Part shown: piece after piece, positions 6,641-12,975 of the stretch
How positions within the stretch are numbered: position 1 is the stretch's first letter
How the letters are laid out: each line of letters begins with the position of its first letter
Origin: Lachnospiraceae bacterium
GTDB lineage: Bacteria; Bacillota_A; Clostridia; Lachnospirales; Lachnospiraceae
Length of the DNA: 12,975 nucleotides
Reading direction: 5' to 3'
Assembly: GCA_024691045.1 (NCBI GenBank)
Contig: JAILOC010000037.1
Span: 1 to 12,975 of the forward strand
Position numbers and translations under genes: made by a program
The notes under the pieces: generated by a model
Told to the model about the DNA's origin: nothing
Seen by the model: only the letters and a program-made list of their open reading frames with translations
Database searches by the model: none

Positions 6641-8413
6641 TTAATTTTTCCTCTCGAACTGAGAATAATATATCTCTTCATATACTTCGCAGGTTTTAAG
6701 AAGCTCTTCGTGAGTTCCCATGCCTGCGGCTTTTCCGTCATCAAGAACAATTATCATATCAGCATTCATGACGGACGAAGCGCGCTGCGAAACGATGAAT
6801 ACCGTAGTATCCTCTATCTTCGCAATCTCCTCACGGATATTCTTCTCAGTAAGGAAATCAAGCGCAGATGTCGAATCGTCAAGTATCAGTATCTCCGGCT
6901 TTCTGACCAGTGCCCTTGCGATGGTAAGACGTTGCCTCTGCCCTCCCGAGAAATTCTTTCCGCTCTGGAGAACCTCGGCATCAAGTCCGCCCTTTTCCGA
7001 AACGAAATCAAAAGCCTGTGCTTTCTTAAGTGCACTTATCATTTCATCATCGGTTGCACTTCCGTTACCGATCTGCATATTGCTTCGGACCGTTCCCTTG
7101 AAAAGAACGGCTTTCTGGGGCACGACACCGATCCTTTCACGAAGGCTTACTTTATCTGCGGTTTTAATATCTTCACCGAATACCCTGACCGTTCCGGTAC
7201 TTGCTTCATACATTCCCGGGATCAGATTTATGAGCGAGCTCTTACCCGAACCGGTGCCGCCGATGACTCCGACCGTCTGTCCCTTCTTTACCGTAAAGGA
7301 AATACCTGTGATCGCAGGTTCGGAACCCTTTGAATACTGCAGGGATACGTTTTCAAAAACCACAATGTCTTCGCCTGTAACCGCAGTGGCATTTACGGTC
7401 TCTGCCGCCGGATCTATGCTTTCACCCACAGCCTCAGACAAATCTTCCGAAGACGCGGCAGCTCCTTCATCTCTTCCGCCATCAAGCACCGCCGCAACTC
7501 TTTGCGAGGATGCCAGAGACTTTGTTATCGTCACGATAAGGTTCGTGAGCTTTAAAAGTTCCACCAGGATCTGGCTCATGTAGTTAAGGATTGCTACTGC
7601 CTGACCCTGTGTTATCATACCGATGTTTACACGTATTGCTCCCTTGCAGATCAGGAACATCACCGCAGCATTTACGACAATGAATGTTACAGGATTTGTA
7701 AGTGCTGTGAAATTCGATGCGCTTATCTGCTTTTTCTTTAACGCGGCATTCTTTTCTTTGAACGCCCTCTGTTCATCATTCTGAAGGTTAAACGCACGGA
7801 TGACCCTGACACCGGTAAGATTCTCCCTTGATGAGAGCATTACCGCATCCAGCATCTTCTGCACATTGGAGAACATCGGAATACTCAGTCTCGTGATTCC
7901 GATTACGATGACCGCAAGGACAGGTACCGCAACGCAGAAGATAAGTGCACTGGGAACATCTATCGTAAACGCCATTATCATCGCGCCGAATACAATGATG
8001 GGACTTCTGAGGAGAAGTCTCAGTGTCATATTGACACCGGTCTGAACCTGGTTTATATCCGATGTCATACGTGTGATAAGTGTCGAGGTACCCGCCTTAT
8101 CAACCTCCGAAGCTTCCATGCTCATGATACGGGCAAAAAGCTGTTTTCTCAGACTTCCGGATACACCGACAGCCGCTTTGGCCGCAAAGTACTGCGCGGT
8201 TATCGCAACTACCAGTCCCGCAGCGGCAAGTGCGACGAGCACAAGGCCGTTCCGCCAGATGACACTTTTGTCGCTCTGTGCGATACCGATATCGATTATG
8301 CGTGCCATTACAAGGGGTACAAAGAGTTCAAAGCACGCCTCAGTCAACTTAAAAAAAGGGGCAAAGAATGCCTCCTTTTTATAGTTTTTAAGCCATGACA
8401 GAAAAATCTTCAT
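6641..8413 (-). CDS. ABC exporter half-transporter A (permease-ATPase; degenerate-site chain of a heterodimer)
   Basis: A 590-residue half-transporter with an N-terminal six-helix membrane domain (about 15-305), a loose Ala/Ser/Glu-rich linker (about 311-348) and an ATPase domain. Motifs are Walker A GGTGSGKSS (385-393), Q-loop VPQKAVLF (431-438), canonical signature FSGGQ (488-492) and Walker B ILILDD, where Asp513 replaces the catalytic Glu. Gln543 replaces the H-loop His (VSQRAS). This is the degenerate-site chain seen in TM287-like exporters and needs a partner with intact Glu and His. ABC half B at 539-2263 provides exactly that, with a complementary degenerate signature. The open frame runs back to 8569, but the extension overlaps the upstream transferase gene. 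The ATG at 8413 gives the family-typical MKIFLSWLKNYKKEA start, with AAGGGG upstream in the 19-nt gap. Confidence 0.93.
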   Translation of the reverse strand: MKIFLSWLKNYKKEAFFAPFFKLTEACFELFVPLVMARIIDIGIAQSDKSVIWRNGLVLVALAAAGLVVAITAQYFAAKAAVGVSGSLRKQLFARIMSMEASEVDKAGTSTLITRMTSDINQVQTGVNMTLRLLLRSPIIVFGAMIMAFTIDVPSALIFCVAVPVLAVIVIGITRLSIPMFSNVQKMLDAVMLSSRENLTGVRVIRAFNLQNDEQRAFKEKNAALKKKQISASNFTALTNPVTFIVVNAAVMFLICKGAIRVNIGMITQGQAVAILNYMSQILVELLKLTNLIVTITKSLASSQRVAAVLDGGRDEGAAASSEDLSEAVGESIDPAAETVNATAVTGEDIVVFENVSLQYSKGSEPAITGISFTVKKGQTVGVIGGTGSGKSSLINLIPGMYEASTGTVRVFGEDIKTADKVSLRERIGVVPQKAVLFKGTVRSNMQIGNGSATDDEMISALKKAQAFDFVSEKGGLDAEVLQSGKNFSGGQRQRLTIARALVRKPEILILDDSTSALDFLTEKNIREEIAKIEDTTVFIVSQRASSVMNADMIIVLDDGKAAGMGTHEELLKTCEVYEEIYYSQFERKN

Positions 8414-8432
8414 ACAGTCGCCGTTCCCCTTG

Positions 8433-9134
8433 TCAGGAAAGTTTCTCACAAACGCAGAGCGAATACCCTTCCGGGTTGTTATTTTCATTCCACAGATAAT
8501 ATCTGGACAAGCCCTTGGACAGATCGGAAAAATCCCTGTGCAGGCCGGGAACCAGTCCACCGCCCTCACACTTTCCCCAGGCTTCCTTGCGTGACCAGAA
8601 GGTAAAGAAAAGAGCAGGATCCCTGCGGATCAGTGCAGCCTCCCTTTCGGTAAAGTATCTGGTCGAAATCTTATCGGTATTGATCGCCTTTCTTTCCTGG
8701 ATATCGATACCGACTTCATAATACGAAAGAGCGAGTGCGACAAACTTACCCGAATGTGAAATGCTGAGGAAAGGAATTCCCGTTTCGCCGACGGGAATAT
8801 CAATGCCGGGCTCAAGATAGGGCTTGCCGGTATTCTCGATACTGTATGCAAGCTTTATGGGCTCACCGTTTCTTTCAAGAACCCTTATGGCTTCCTCTGC
8901 GGTAAGCGCAATGGGTATTCCCTTAGAAGCTCTCGCAACATCCTCGACATAGCCTCTCGCAGCAAGCTGAAGAGCAAGCCCGACACCGAGGGATAATCCT
9001 CTTGCAGAAATGCTCCTGCATCTGTCAGCCTTATCCCTTCTGTAGACATCGATCAGGTCGCGGGCTCTTTCACAGAGATTCCTCCCCGTTTCCTCATCCT
9101 GCAATTGTTCCACATCGATAAGATATAATCTCAT
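8433..9134 (-). CDS. Sfp-type 4'-phosphopantetheinyl transferase
   Basis: A 233-residue enzyme expected to move phosphopantetheine from CoA to a serine of a carrier protein, using Mg2+. Visible family motifs are KPYL (104-107), SISHS (124-128), GIDIQ with metal ligand Asp144 (142-146) and FWSRKEAWGK (179-188) with the catalytic Glu184/Lys188 pattern. The length fits the two-lobed Sfp/EntD class rather than the short AcpS class. The N-terminal lobe (about 1-95) is divergent. The ATG at 9134 overlaps the aspS stop (ATGA), so translation is likely coupled; an ATG 18 bases further up would run deeper into aspS. No carrier protein or peptide/polyketide synthase is in the window, so whether it serves fatty acid synthesis or a secondary metabolite is open. 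Confidence 0.88.
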   Translation of the reverse strand: MRLYLIDVEQLQDEETGRNLCERARDLIDVYRRDKADRCRSISARGLSLGVGLALQLAARGYVEDVARASKGIPIALTAEEAIRVLERNGEPIKLAYSIENTGKPYLEPGIDIPVGETGIPFLSISHSGKFVALALSYYEVGIDIQERKAINTDKISTRYFTEREAALIRRDPALFFTFWSRKEAWGKCEGGGLVPGLHRDFSDLSKGLSRYYLWNENNNPEGYSLCVCEKLS

Positions 9135-10906
9135 TCTTCTACGGGTATGCACTTTAAATGGAGCTCATCAAGCTGGTGCTGTGATACAGGTGAAGGAGCA
9201 TCCATCATAACGTCCTGAGCATTCTTGTTCATGGGGAAGGTTATGACTTCGCGGATGGATTCCTCGCCTGTAAGGAGCATGATCATACGATCGACTCCGG
9301 GAGCAGCTCCTGCGTGAGGGGGAGCTCCGTAGGTAAAAGCATTGTACATAGCGGGGAACTTGGCCTTAACCTCAGCCTCTCCGAGACGTACAAGCTCGAA
9401 TGCCTTGACCATGATCTCGGGATCGTGGTTTCTGACCGCACCGGATGCGGACTCATATCCGTTGATGACAAGGTCGTACTGGTTGGCCATTATATCAAGA
9501 GGATCCGTCTCTCCTCTTTCAGCCTTTTCAAGAGTCTCAAGTCCTCCGACGGGCATTGAGAAAGGATTGTGGCAGAACTCGAGCTCGCCGGATTCCTCAC
9601 CGATCTCATACATCGGGAAGTCAACGATCCAGCAAAAGCTGTACTGCTCTTTATCCATGTGCTCGGGGCAGAGAGTTCCGAGCTTTGTGCGGAGAACACC
9701 TGCGGTCTTGAGTGCTACAGCTTTGGGACCTGCAGACAGACCAACAAAGCATCCGTTCTCAAGTCCCATCTTTGAGATGACCTCATCCTTGATAGGCTGA
9801 AGGAACTTAGCGATACCTCCTACGATCTCACCGTTTTCATCGACTCTGAACCAGCAGGTCTTTCTTGCGGTCTGAACCTCAACATCTGCCACAAGCTGGT
9901 CGATCTGCTTTCTGGTCGCGTTGAATCCGGTGACAACAACAGCTTCTATAGTCTGACCCTTAAAGGGTTCAAAATCGATACCGCCGAGAACATCGGTAAC
10001 ATCACGAAGCTCAAGGTCGATACGAAGATCAGGCTTGTCGCTTCCGTACTTTTCCATTGCCTCCCTGAAAGGAATCCTCTTGAAAGGAGCGGGAGTTATG
10101 CGATCGTAGATTCCGTACTTTTCGAATACGGGAACAAGAACCTTCTCAAGCACTCCGAGTACATCATCCTGAGATGCGAATGCCATCTCCATATCCATCT
10201 GATAGAACTCTCCGGGAGTACGGTCGCCGCGCGCATCCTCATCCCTGAAGCAGGGGGCGATCTGGAAATAACGGTCAAATCCGGATGTCATAAGAAGCTG
10301 CTTAAACTGCTGGGGTGCCTGGGGAAGAGCATAGAACTTACCGGGATGCTTTCTTGCGGGAACAAGATAGTCTCTTGCACCCTCGGGTGATGATGCGGTA
10401 AGGATGGGAGTTGTGATCTCGAGGAATCCCTCTTCGATCATCGCTGCCCTGAGAGCCGCAACAACATTGCATCTGAGAACTATATTTTTCTTGACCTCGG
10501 GATTTCTGAGATCGAGATATCTGTACTTAAGTCTGGTAGCCTCGTCGGCTTCCTTTGATCTGTTTATCTCGAAGGGAAGCTCGGAATTTCTGTTCTTTCC
10601 GAGAACCGTGACACTGTCAGGAATAACCTCGATATCACCTGTGGGAATCTTGTCATTCTTGTTGCTTCTGATCCTGACCTTACCTGTGATCTGTACGGTA
10701 GATTCCTTGGTGATGCCCTTGAACTTTATGACCATCTCCTCGGTCTCTGCTACGAGCTGCGTTACGCCATAGAAGTCTCTGAGAATGATAAAGGAAAGAT
10801 TGCCTCCTACCTCTCTTACATTTTCAACCCATCCGCAGAGGGTTACTTCCTTGCCCTCGTCGGTGCTTCTGAGCTCACCGCATGTATGTGTTCTTGACTG
10901 TGTCAT
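9131..10906 (-). CDS. aspS: Aspartyl-tRNA synthetase
   Basis: A 591-residue bacterial-type class II synthetase that charges tRNA-Asp (or also tRNA-Asn if the species lacks AsnRS). In order: the OB-fold anticodon domain (about 1-105, with LCGWVENVREVGGNLSFIILRD), the catalytic core with ITTPILTASSPEGARDYLVP (164-183) and motif 2 FRDEDARGDRTPGEFYQMDMEMAF starting at 220, the inserted GAD domain in the middle, and motif 3 GAAPGVDRMIMLLTGEESIREVITFP near the C-terminus. Motif 2 reads RTPGEFYQ where common bacterial enzymes read RQPEFTQ, and SMPVGGLE stands in place of the usual HPFTAP segment. This resembles a less common subgroup, known to me from alphaproteobacteria. The ATG overlaps the hisS stop (ATGA), and GGGAGG lies eight bases upstream. 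Confidence 0.97.
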   Translation of the reverse strand: MTQSRTHTCGELRSTDEGKEVTLCGWVENVREVGGNLSFIILRDFYGVTQLVAETEEMVIKFKGITKESTVQITGKVRIRSNKNDKIPTGDIEVIPDSVTVLGKNRNSELPFEINRSKEADEATRLKYRYLDLRNPEVKKNIVLRCNVVAALRAAMIEEGFLEITTPILTASSPEGARDYLVPARKHPGKFYALPQAPQQFKQLLMTSGFDRYFQIAPCFRDEDARGDRTPGEFYQMDMEMAFASQDDVLGVLEKVLVPVFEKYGIYDRITPAPFKRIPFREAMEKYGSDKPDLRIDLELRDVTDVLGGIDFEPFKGQTIEAVVVTGFNATRKQIDQLVADVEVQTARKTCWFRVDENGEIVGGIAKFLQPIKDEVISKMGLENGCFVGLSAGPKAVALKTAGVLRTKLGTLCPEHMDKEQYSFCWIVDFPMYEIGEESGELEFCHNPFSMPVGGLETLEKAERGETDPLDIMANQYDLVINGYESASGAVRNHDPEIMVKAFELVRLGEAEVKAKFPAMYNAFTYGAPPHAGAAPGVDRMIMLLTGEESIREVITFPMNKNAQDVMMDAPSPVSQHQLDELHLKCIPVEE

Positions 10907-12162
10907 TTAAGTGCCTCCCTGTAAAAGTCATCGAATTCGGTATAGCCTGCTTTTGTAAGGCTCTCCTTCTGGAACTTTTTATTCTTGTTCATTCTGACGG
11001 TAAGTATCTTCTTACCGGACTTTCGCTCTTCTGCTGCCTTGGCAAGTATCTCGCTCAGACGGTCACCGGTTATTCCTTTTTCGATGAGATATGCCTTGCC
11101 GGCTCCGCTTCCGGGAACCTTGAATCCCTTCTCGGTCAAAAGAAGAACTATTCTTTCGAATCCGATGGAGAATCCGCACGCAGGAACATTCTGTCCCGTG
11201 AACTTGCCGACCATCTCATCGTATCTTCCGCCGCCTCCGCAGCTTCCACCGAACTCGGGGATCGCTATCTCGAAAATGGTTCCGGTGTAGTATGACATTC
11301 CCCTTACGAGAGTGGGATCGAATACCATCTTGAAATCAGCCTGCTTAGATGCCTCGACAGCAGTAATTATCTCTTCGAGGTTGGTAACGGGAGCTTTCGC
11401 AAGTTCCTCACCTACGGTATCCATGATACTTCCAAGGGAAGCCTCTCCGTTAACCGCTTTGTTCAGAAGATCGACATACTTTTCAACAGTATCTGCGGCA
11501 TAACCGTTTTCTAGAAGTTCTGCCTTAACTCCGTCTATTCCGATCTTGTCCATCTTGTCGATGGTTATGAATACCGAATCATAATCACTTTCAGCAAAGC
11601 CTGCCCATGCAGCCATTGCCTTAAGAAGTCTTCTGTCATTTATTCTGATCTCGAATCCCTTGAAATCAAGTCTTCCCAAGGTCGTGGTCGTTGCAAGGAT
11701 CAGCTCGATCTCCGCAAGATTATCCGCTTCACCGAGAATATCGATGTCGCACTGCATGAACTGTCTGTAGCGTCCTCTCTGGGGACGGTCCGCTCTCCAT
11801 ACATTGCCCATCTGAAGTGCCTTGAAGGGAGCGGGAAGAGTTGCCGAATTGTTGGAATAATATCTTACAAGAGGAACGGTAAGATCGTAGCGGAGTCCCG
11901 AATCCACAAGATCGTCCTGGGTCTGCGCGGTCTCCAGATTGAGCTTTTCGCCTCTCTTTAAGATCCTGAAGATGAGCTTTTCGTTATCTCCGCCCGACTT
12001 TGAAGTCAGATTCTCGATGGTCTCAACACAGGGAGTCTCTATTCTGGTGAATCCGAATCCCGCATAGGTTTCGCTGATGACTCTCTGAACGTATTCCCTG
12101 ATCGCCATCTCCTCGGGAAGTATATCCTTCATGCCCGTGACGGGCTTTTTATTAAGTGCCAT
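10903..12162 (-). CDS. hisS: Histidyl-tRNA synthetase, divergent subtype with short C-terminal domain
   Basis: A 419-residue class II synthetase charging tRNA-His. Visible are GMKDILPEE (10-18), motif 2 region MGNVWRADRPQRGRYRQFMQCDIDILG (118-144), the histidine-binding loop LVRGMSYYTG (285-294) with the expected catalytic Arg287, CGGGGRYDEMVG (308-319) and motif 3 CGFSIGFERI (329-338). Common bacterial enzymes have RGLDYYTG; here Ser replaces Asp. The region after residue 354 is only about 65 residues, against roughly 95 in the usual anticodon-binding domain, and ends MNKNKKFQKESLTKAGYTEFDDFYREALK. It ends in an ATGA overlap with aspS, so truncation by sequencing error seems unlikely. The start at 12162 has GAGGAA seven bases upstream; the in-frame ATG at 12180 does not. 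The leader is only about 50 nt, too short for a T-box. Confidence 0.95.
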   Translation of the reverse strand: MALNKKPVTGMKDILPEEMAIREYVQRVISETYAGFGFTRIETPCVETIENLTSKSGGDNEKLIFRILKRGEKLNLETAQTQDDLVDSGLRYDLTVPLVRYYSNNSATLPAPFKALQMGNVWRADRPQRGRYRQFMQCDIDILGEADNLAEIELILATTTTLGRLDFKGFEIRINDRRLLKAMAAWAGFAESDYDSVFITIDKMDKIGIDGVKAELLENGYAADTVEKYVDLLNKAVNGEASLGSIMDTVGEELAKAPVTNLEEIITAVEASKQADFKMVFDPTLVRGMSYYTGTIFEIAIPEFGGSCGGGGRYDEMVGKFTGQNVPACGFSIGFERIVLLLTEKGFKVPGSGAGKAYLIEKGITGDRLSEILAKAAEERKSGKKILTVRMNKNKKFQKESLTKAGYTEFDDFYREALK

Positions 12163-12219
12163 ATATGGGTTCCTCAACATTTCTTACTTTAATATATGTT
12201 TTTTCACAAAATCCATCAA

Positions 12220-12248
12220 ATTTTAGCACAAAAACGGCGTTTTTGCAA
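12220..12248 (-). promoter_or_regulatory. Promoter of the hisS-aspS operon with inverted repeat in the spacer
   Basis: On the minus strand, -35 TTGCAA (12248-12243), a 17-base spacer and an extended -10 TGCTAAAAT (hexamer 12225-12220) make a strong housekeeping promoter. The predicted start is near 12213, giving a leader of about 50 nt. The spacer holds a perfect 7-3-7 inverted repeat, CAAAAAC-GGC-GTTTTTG on the plus strand (12229-12245), which overlaps the -35 and could be an operator or a chance A/T-run symmetry. Confidence 0.75.
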
Positions 12249-12263
12249 TGAAAACAGGGGGAA

Positions 12264-12280
12264 AACAGGGGGACGGTTCC
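12264..12280. repeat. Fragment of the REP-like unit
   Basis: Seventeen bases (AACAGGGGGACGGTTCC) equal positions 4-20 of the 29-nt unit found at 2316-2359 and 4132-4205. Both palindromic ends are missing. It overlaps the second copy of an 11-bp tandem duplication, AAAACAGGGGG at 12251-12261 and 12262-12272. It sits between the two divergent promoters. Confidence 0.75.
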
Positions 12281-12291
12281 GCTTTTTCATG

Positions 12292-12320
12292 TTGATATTT
12301 TATCGCAACTGCGATAAAAT
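12292..12320 (+). promoter_or_regulatory. Promoter of the helix-turn-helix gene, predicted to give a leaderless mRNA
   Basis: TTGATA (12292-12297), a 17-base spacer and TAAAAT (12315-12320). The usual start, about seven bases after the -10, falls on the A of the ATG at 12327. No Shine-Dalgarno sequence lies before that ATG, which agrees with leaderless translation. The promoter is read from the sequence only. Confidence 0.65.
12297..12320. promoter_or_regulatory. Perfect 24-bp palindrome, likely operator for self-repression
   Basis: Arms ATTTTATCGCA (12297-12307) and TGCGATAAAAT (12310-12320) are exact reverse complements around a 2-base centre. The site covers the spacer and the whole -10 of the promoter for the downstream helix-turn-helix gene, so a bound dimer would block RNA polymerase. 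The natural candidate to bind it is the product of that gene. Binding is inference. Confidence 0.7.
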
Positions 12321-12326
12321 TTTTCC

Positions 12327-12911
12327 ATGAACAAAAACACTCTTTTATACGACAGATTAAAAACCTATTCCCTTAATCTCCACACTCTGAGCGAGCGATC
12401 AGGTGTGGCATATTCTACCGTCTACAATATTTTTACGGGGAAAAAGGATATTAGTGACGCAACCGGCGAAACACTCTATAAGCTTGCCAGGTTTACCGGA
12501 ATGTCAATGGATGAGCTGTATCGCGCATTGGAATACTCTCATTCAGATCCAAAGGATAAGACTGCATTTCCCAATTTCTTACTTATGTGGGAAAATGAGG
12601 TCATTTCTTCGGTTACTGTCGACGAAAAAGAAATTCATGCCGACAGATTTATACTCCACCCTGCCAAACAGATCTTCTATGCAGATACAATTCCCAGATT
12701 TGTATTCGGGCAGATACTCCGAGACAGATGCTTTGATGAAAAGCGGCCGGATGCCGATAAACTGCTGAATGCTCTGGGCTTGTCAGATTATAATCCCTAC
12801 GAGATATGTAAGAAAACCCACGGAAAAATGATCCAGGATAAGACTTGGTTTAAATTCGATGGCGAGACAATAAACTACAAAACTCTCACGGGAGGTTTAT
12901 ATGCTTCCTGA
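12327..12911 (+). CDS. Cro/C1-type helix-turn-helix regulator with unknown C-terminal domain (antitoxin-like)
   Basis: A 194-residue cytoplasmic protein. Residues 7-67 form a Cro/C1-like helix-turn-helix: LKTYSLNLHTLSERSGVAYSTVYNIFTGKK carries the recognition helix and MSMDELYRAL the closing helix. Residues about 80-190 form a second region that I cannot assign firmly. Its segment RDRCFDEKRPDADKLLNALGLSDYNPYEICKKTHG (132-166), followed by DKTWFKF, recalls small proteins encoded just before HipA-like kinases in Firmicutes. The ATG has no ribosome binding site, but the promoter at 12292-12320 places the transcript start at it. A palindrome overlaps that promoter. The next gene begins inside its last codons, as in toxin-antitoxin pairs. 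By eye it is more A/T-rich than the minus-strand genes, which may mean separate acquisition. Function is inferred, not shown. Confidence 0.8.
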   Translation: MNKNTLLYDRLKTYSLNLHTLSERSGVAYSTVYNIFTGKKDISDATGETLYKLARFTGMSMDELYRALEYSHSDPKDKTAFPNFLLMWENEVISSVTVDEKEIHADRFILHPAKQIFYADTIPRFVFGQILRDRCFDEKRPDADKLLNALGLSDYNPYEICKKTHGKMIQDKTWFKFDGETINYKTLTGGLYAS

Positions 12912-12975
12912 TATTTCAATTGACAGCAGATATCTGATAACCGAAAGCGGAACAAGTGACGGAACTCAGATAAAA
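12901..12975 (+). CDS. Start of an unknown second gene of the regulator pair (cut by window edge)
   Basis: An ATG at 12901 with GGGAGG five bases upstream opens a frame of 25 codons that continues past the right edge: MLPDISIDSRYLITESGTSDGTQIK. It overlaps the regulator gene by 11 bases, so the two are co-transcribed and probably translationally coupled. The first 25 residues are too few to identify. The SGTSDGTQIK stretch would suit the N-terminal glycine-rich nucleotide region of a HipA-like kinase, which would fit a toxin role next to a helix-turn-helix antitoxin, but this is a guess from context. Confidence 0.6.
   Translation, partial: MLPDISIDSRYLITESGTSDGTQIK

Noticed and set aside
6720..7583. 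A 287-codon open frame on the plus strand opposite ABC half A
   Set aside because: It is antisense to a gene with clear ABC motifs, has Ser/Pro/Ile-rich composition typical of antisense frames and shows no recognisable domain.
12163..12326. T-box riboswitch upstream of hisS
   Set aside because: The promoter leaves a leader of about 50 nt, no T-box consensus or antiterminator/terminator pair is visible, and the rest of the gap holds the repeat fragment and the divergent promoter.
1..12975. CRISPR array, tRNA, rRNA or insertion sequence transposase
   Set aside because: No regularly spaced repeats, no cloverleaf or rRNA sequence and no transposase motifs were seen on either strand; the only repeats are the REP-like units and an 11-bp tandem duplication.

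Overview
The window looks like a chromosomal segment of an anaerobic, low-to-mid G+C Clostridia-type Firmicute, probably Lachnospiraceae-like. This rests on strong AGGAGG-type ribosome binding sites, a ferredoxin-dependent 2-oxoacid oxidoreductase, the adjacent hisS-aspS pair and a heterodimeric ABC exporter of the Firmicutes type. The taxonomic call is inference; no rRNA or tRNA is present. Almost everything lies on the minus strand in one long, tightly packed series of genes. Only the right edge (12.3 kb onward) is on the plus strand.

Reading in the direction of transcription (right to left), a good sigma-70-type promoter at 12248-12220 drives hisS (12162-10903), then aspS (ATGA overlap), an Sfp-type phosphopantetheinyl transferase (ATGA overlap), and ABC exporter half A (8413-6641). 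Next comes a four-gene arylpyruvate/arylacetate module: iorA, iorB, a PaaK-type aryl-CoA ligase and a double-ACT protein (6569-2364). Then follow ABC exporter half B (2263-539) and the start of a small MutS-like ATPase that runs off the left edge.

The two ABC halves carry complementary lesions. Half A has Asp for the catalytic Glu and Gln for the H-loop His. Half B has a degenerate LSQGQ signature. They are therefore almost certainly the two chains of one heterodimer, although the metabolic module lies between their genes. IorAB interconverts arylpyruvates and arylacetyl-CoAs with ferredoxin, PaaK links arylacetyl-CoA to free arylacetate, and the ACT protein is a plausible amino-acid sensor, so the four genes make a coherent aromatic amino acid unit.

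A palindromic REP/REPIN-like repeat (29-nt unit, ends GTGAAC...GTTCAC, core GGGGGACGGTTCC) occurs as a complete inverted pair between iorB and paaK, as a one-and-a-half copy between the ACT gene and ABC half B, and as a fragment upstream of hisS. It adds spurious peptide to the open frames of paaK and ABC half B, so the starts were moved inward.

At the right edge, a plus-strand regulator gene (12327-12911) has a Cro/C1-like helix-turn-helix and an unfamiliar C-terminal domain. Its promoter is placed so that transcription should begin at or next to the ATG (a leaderless mRNA), and a perfect 11-2-11 palindrome overlaps that promoter. A second gene starts inside its 3' end and is cut by the window. 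The pair resembles a self-regulated toxin-antitoxin or HipA-like kinase module, but the second gene is too short here to prove it. No stretch longer than 300 bases lacks a gene.
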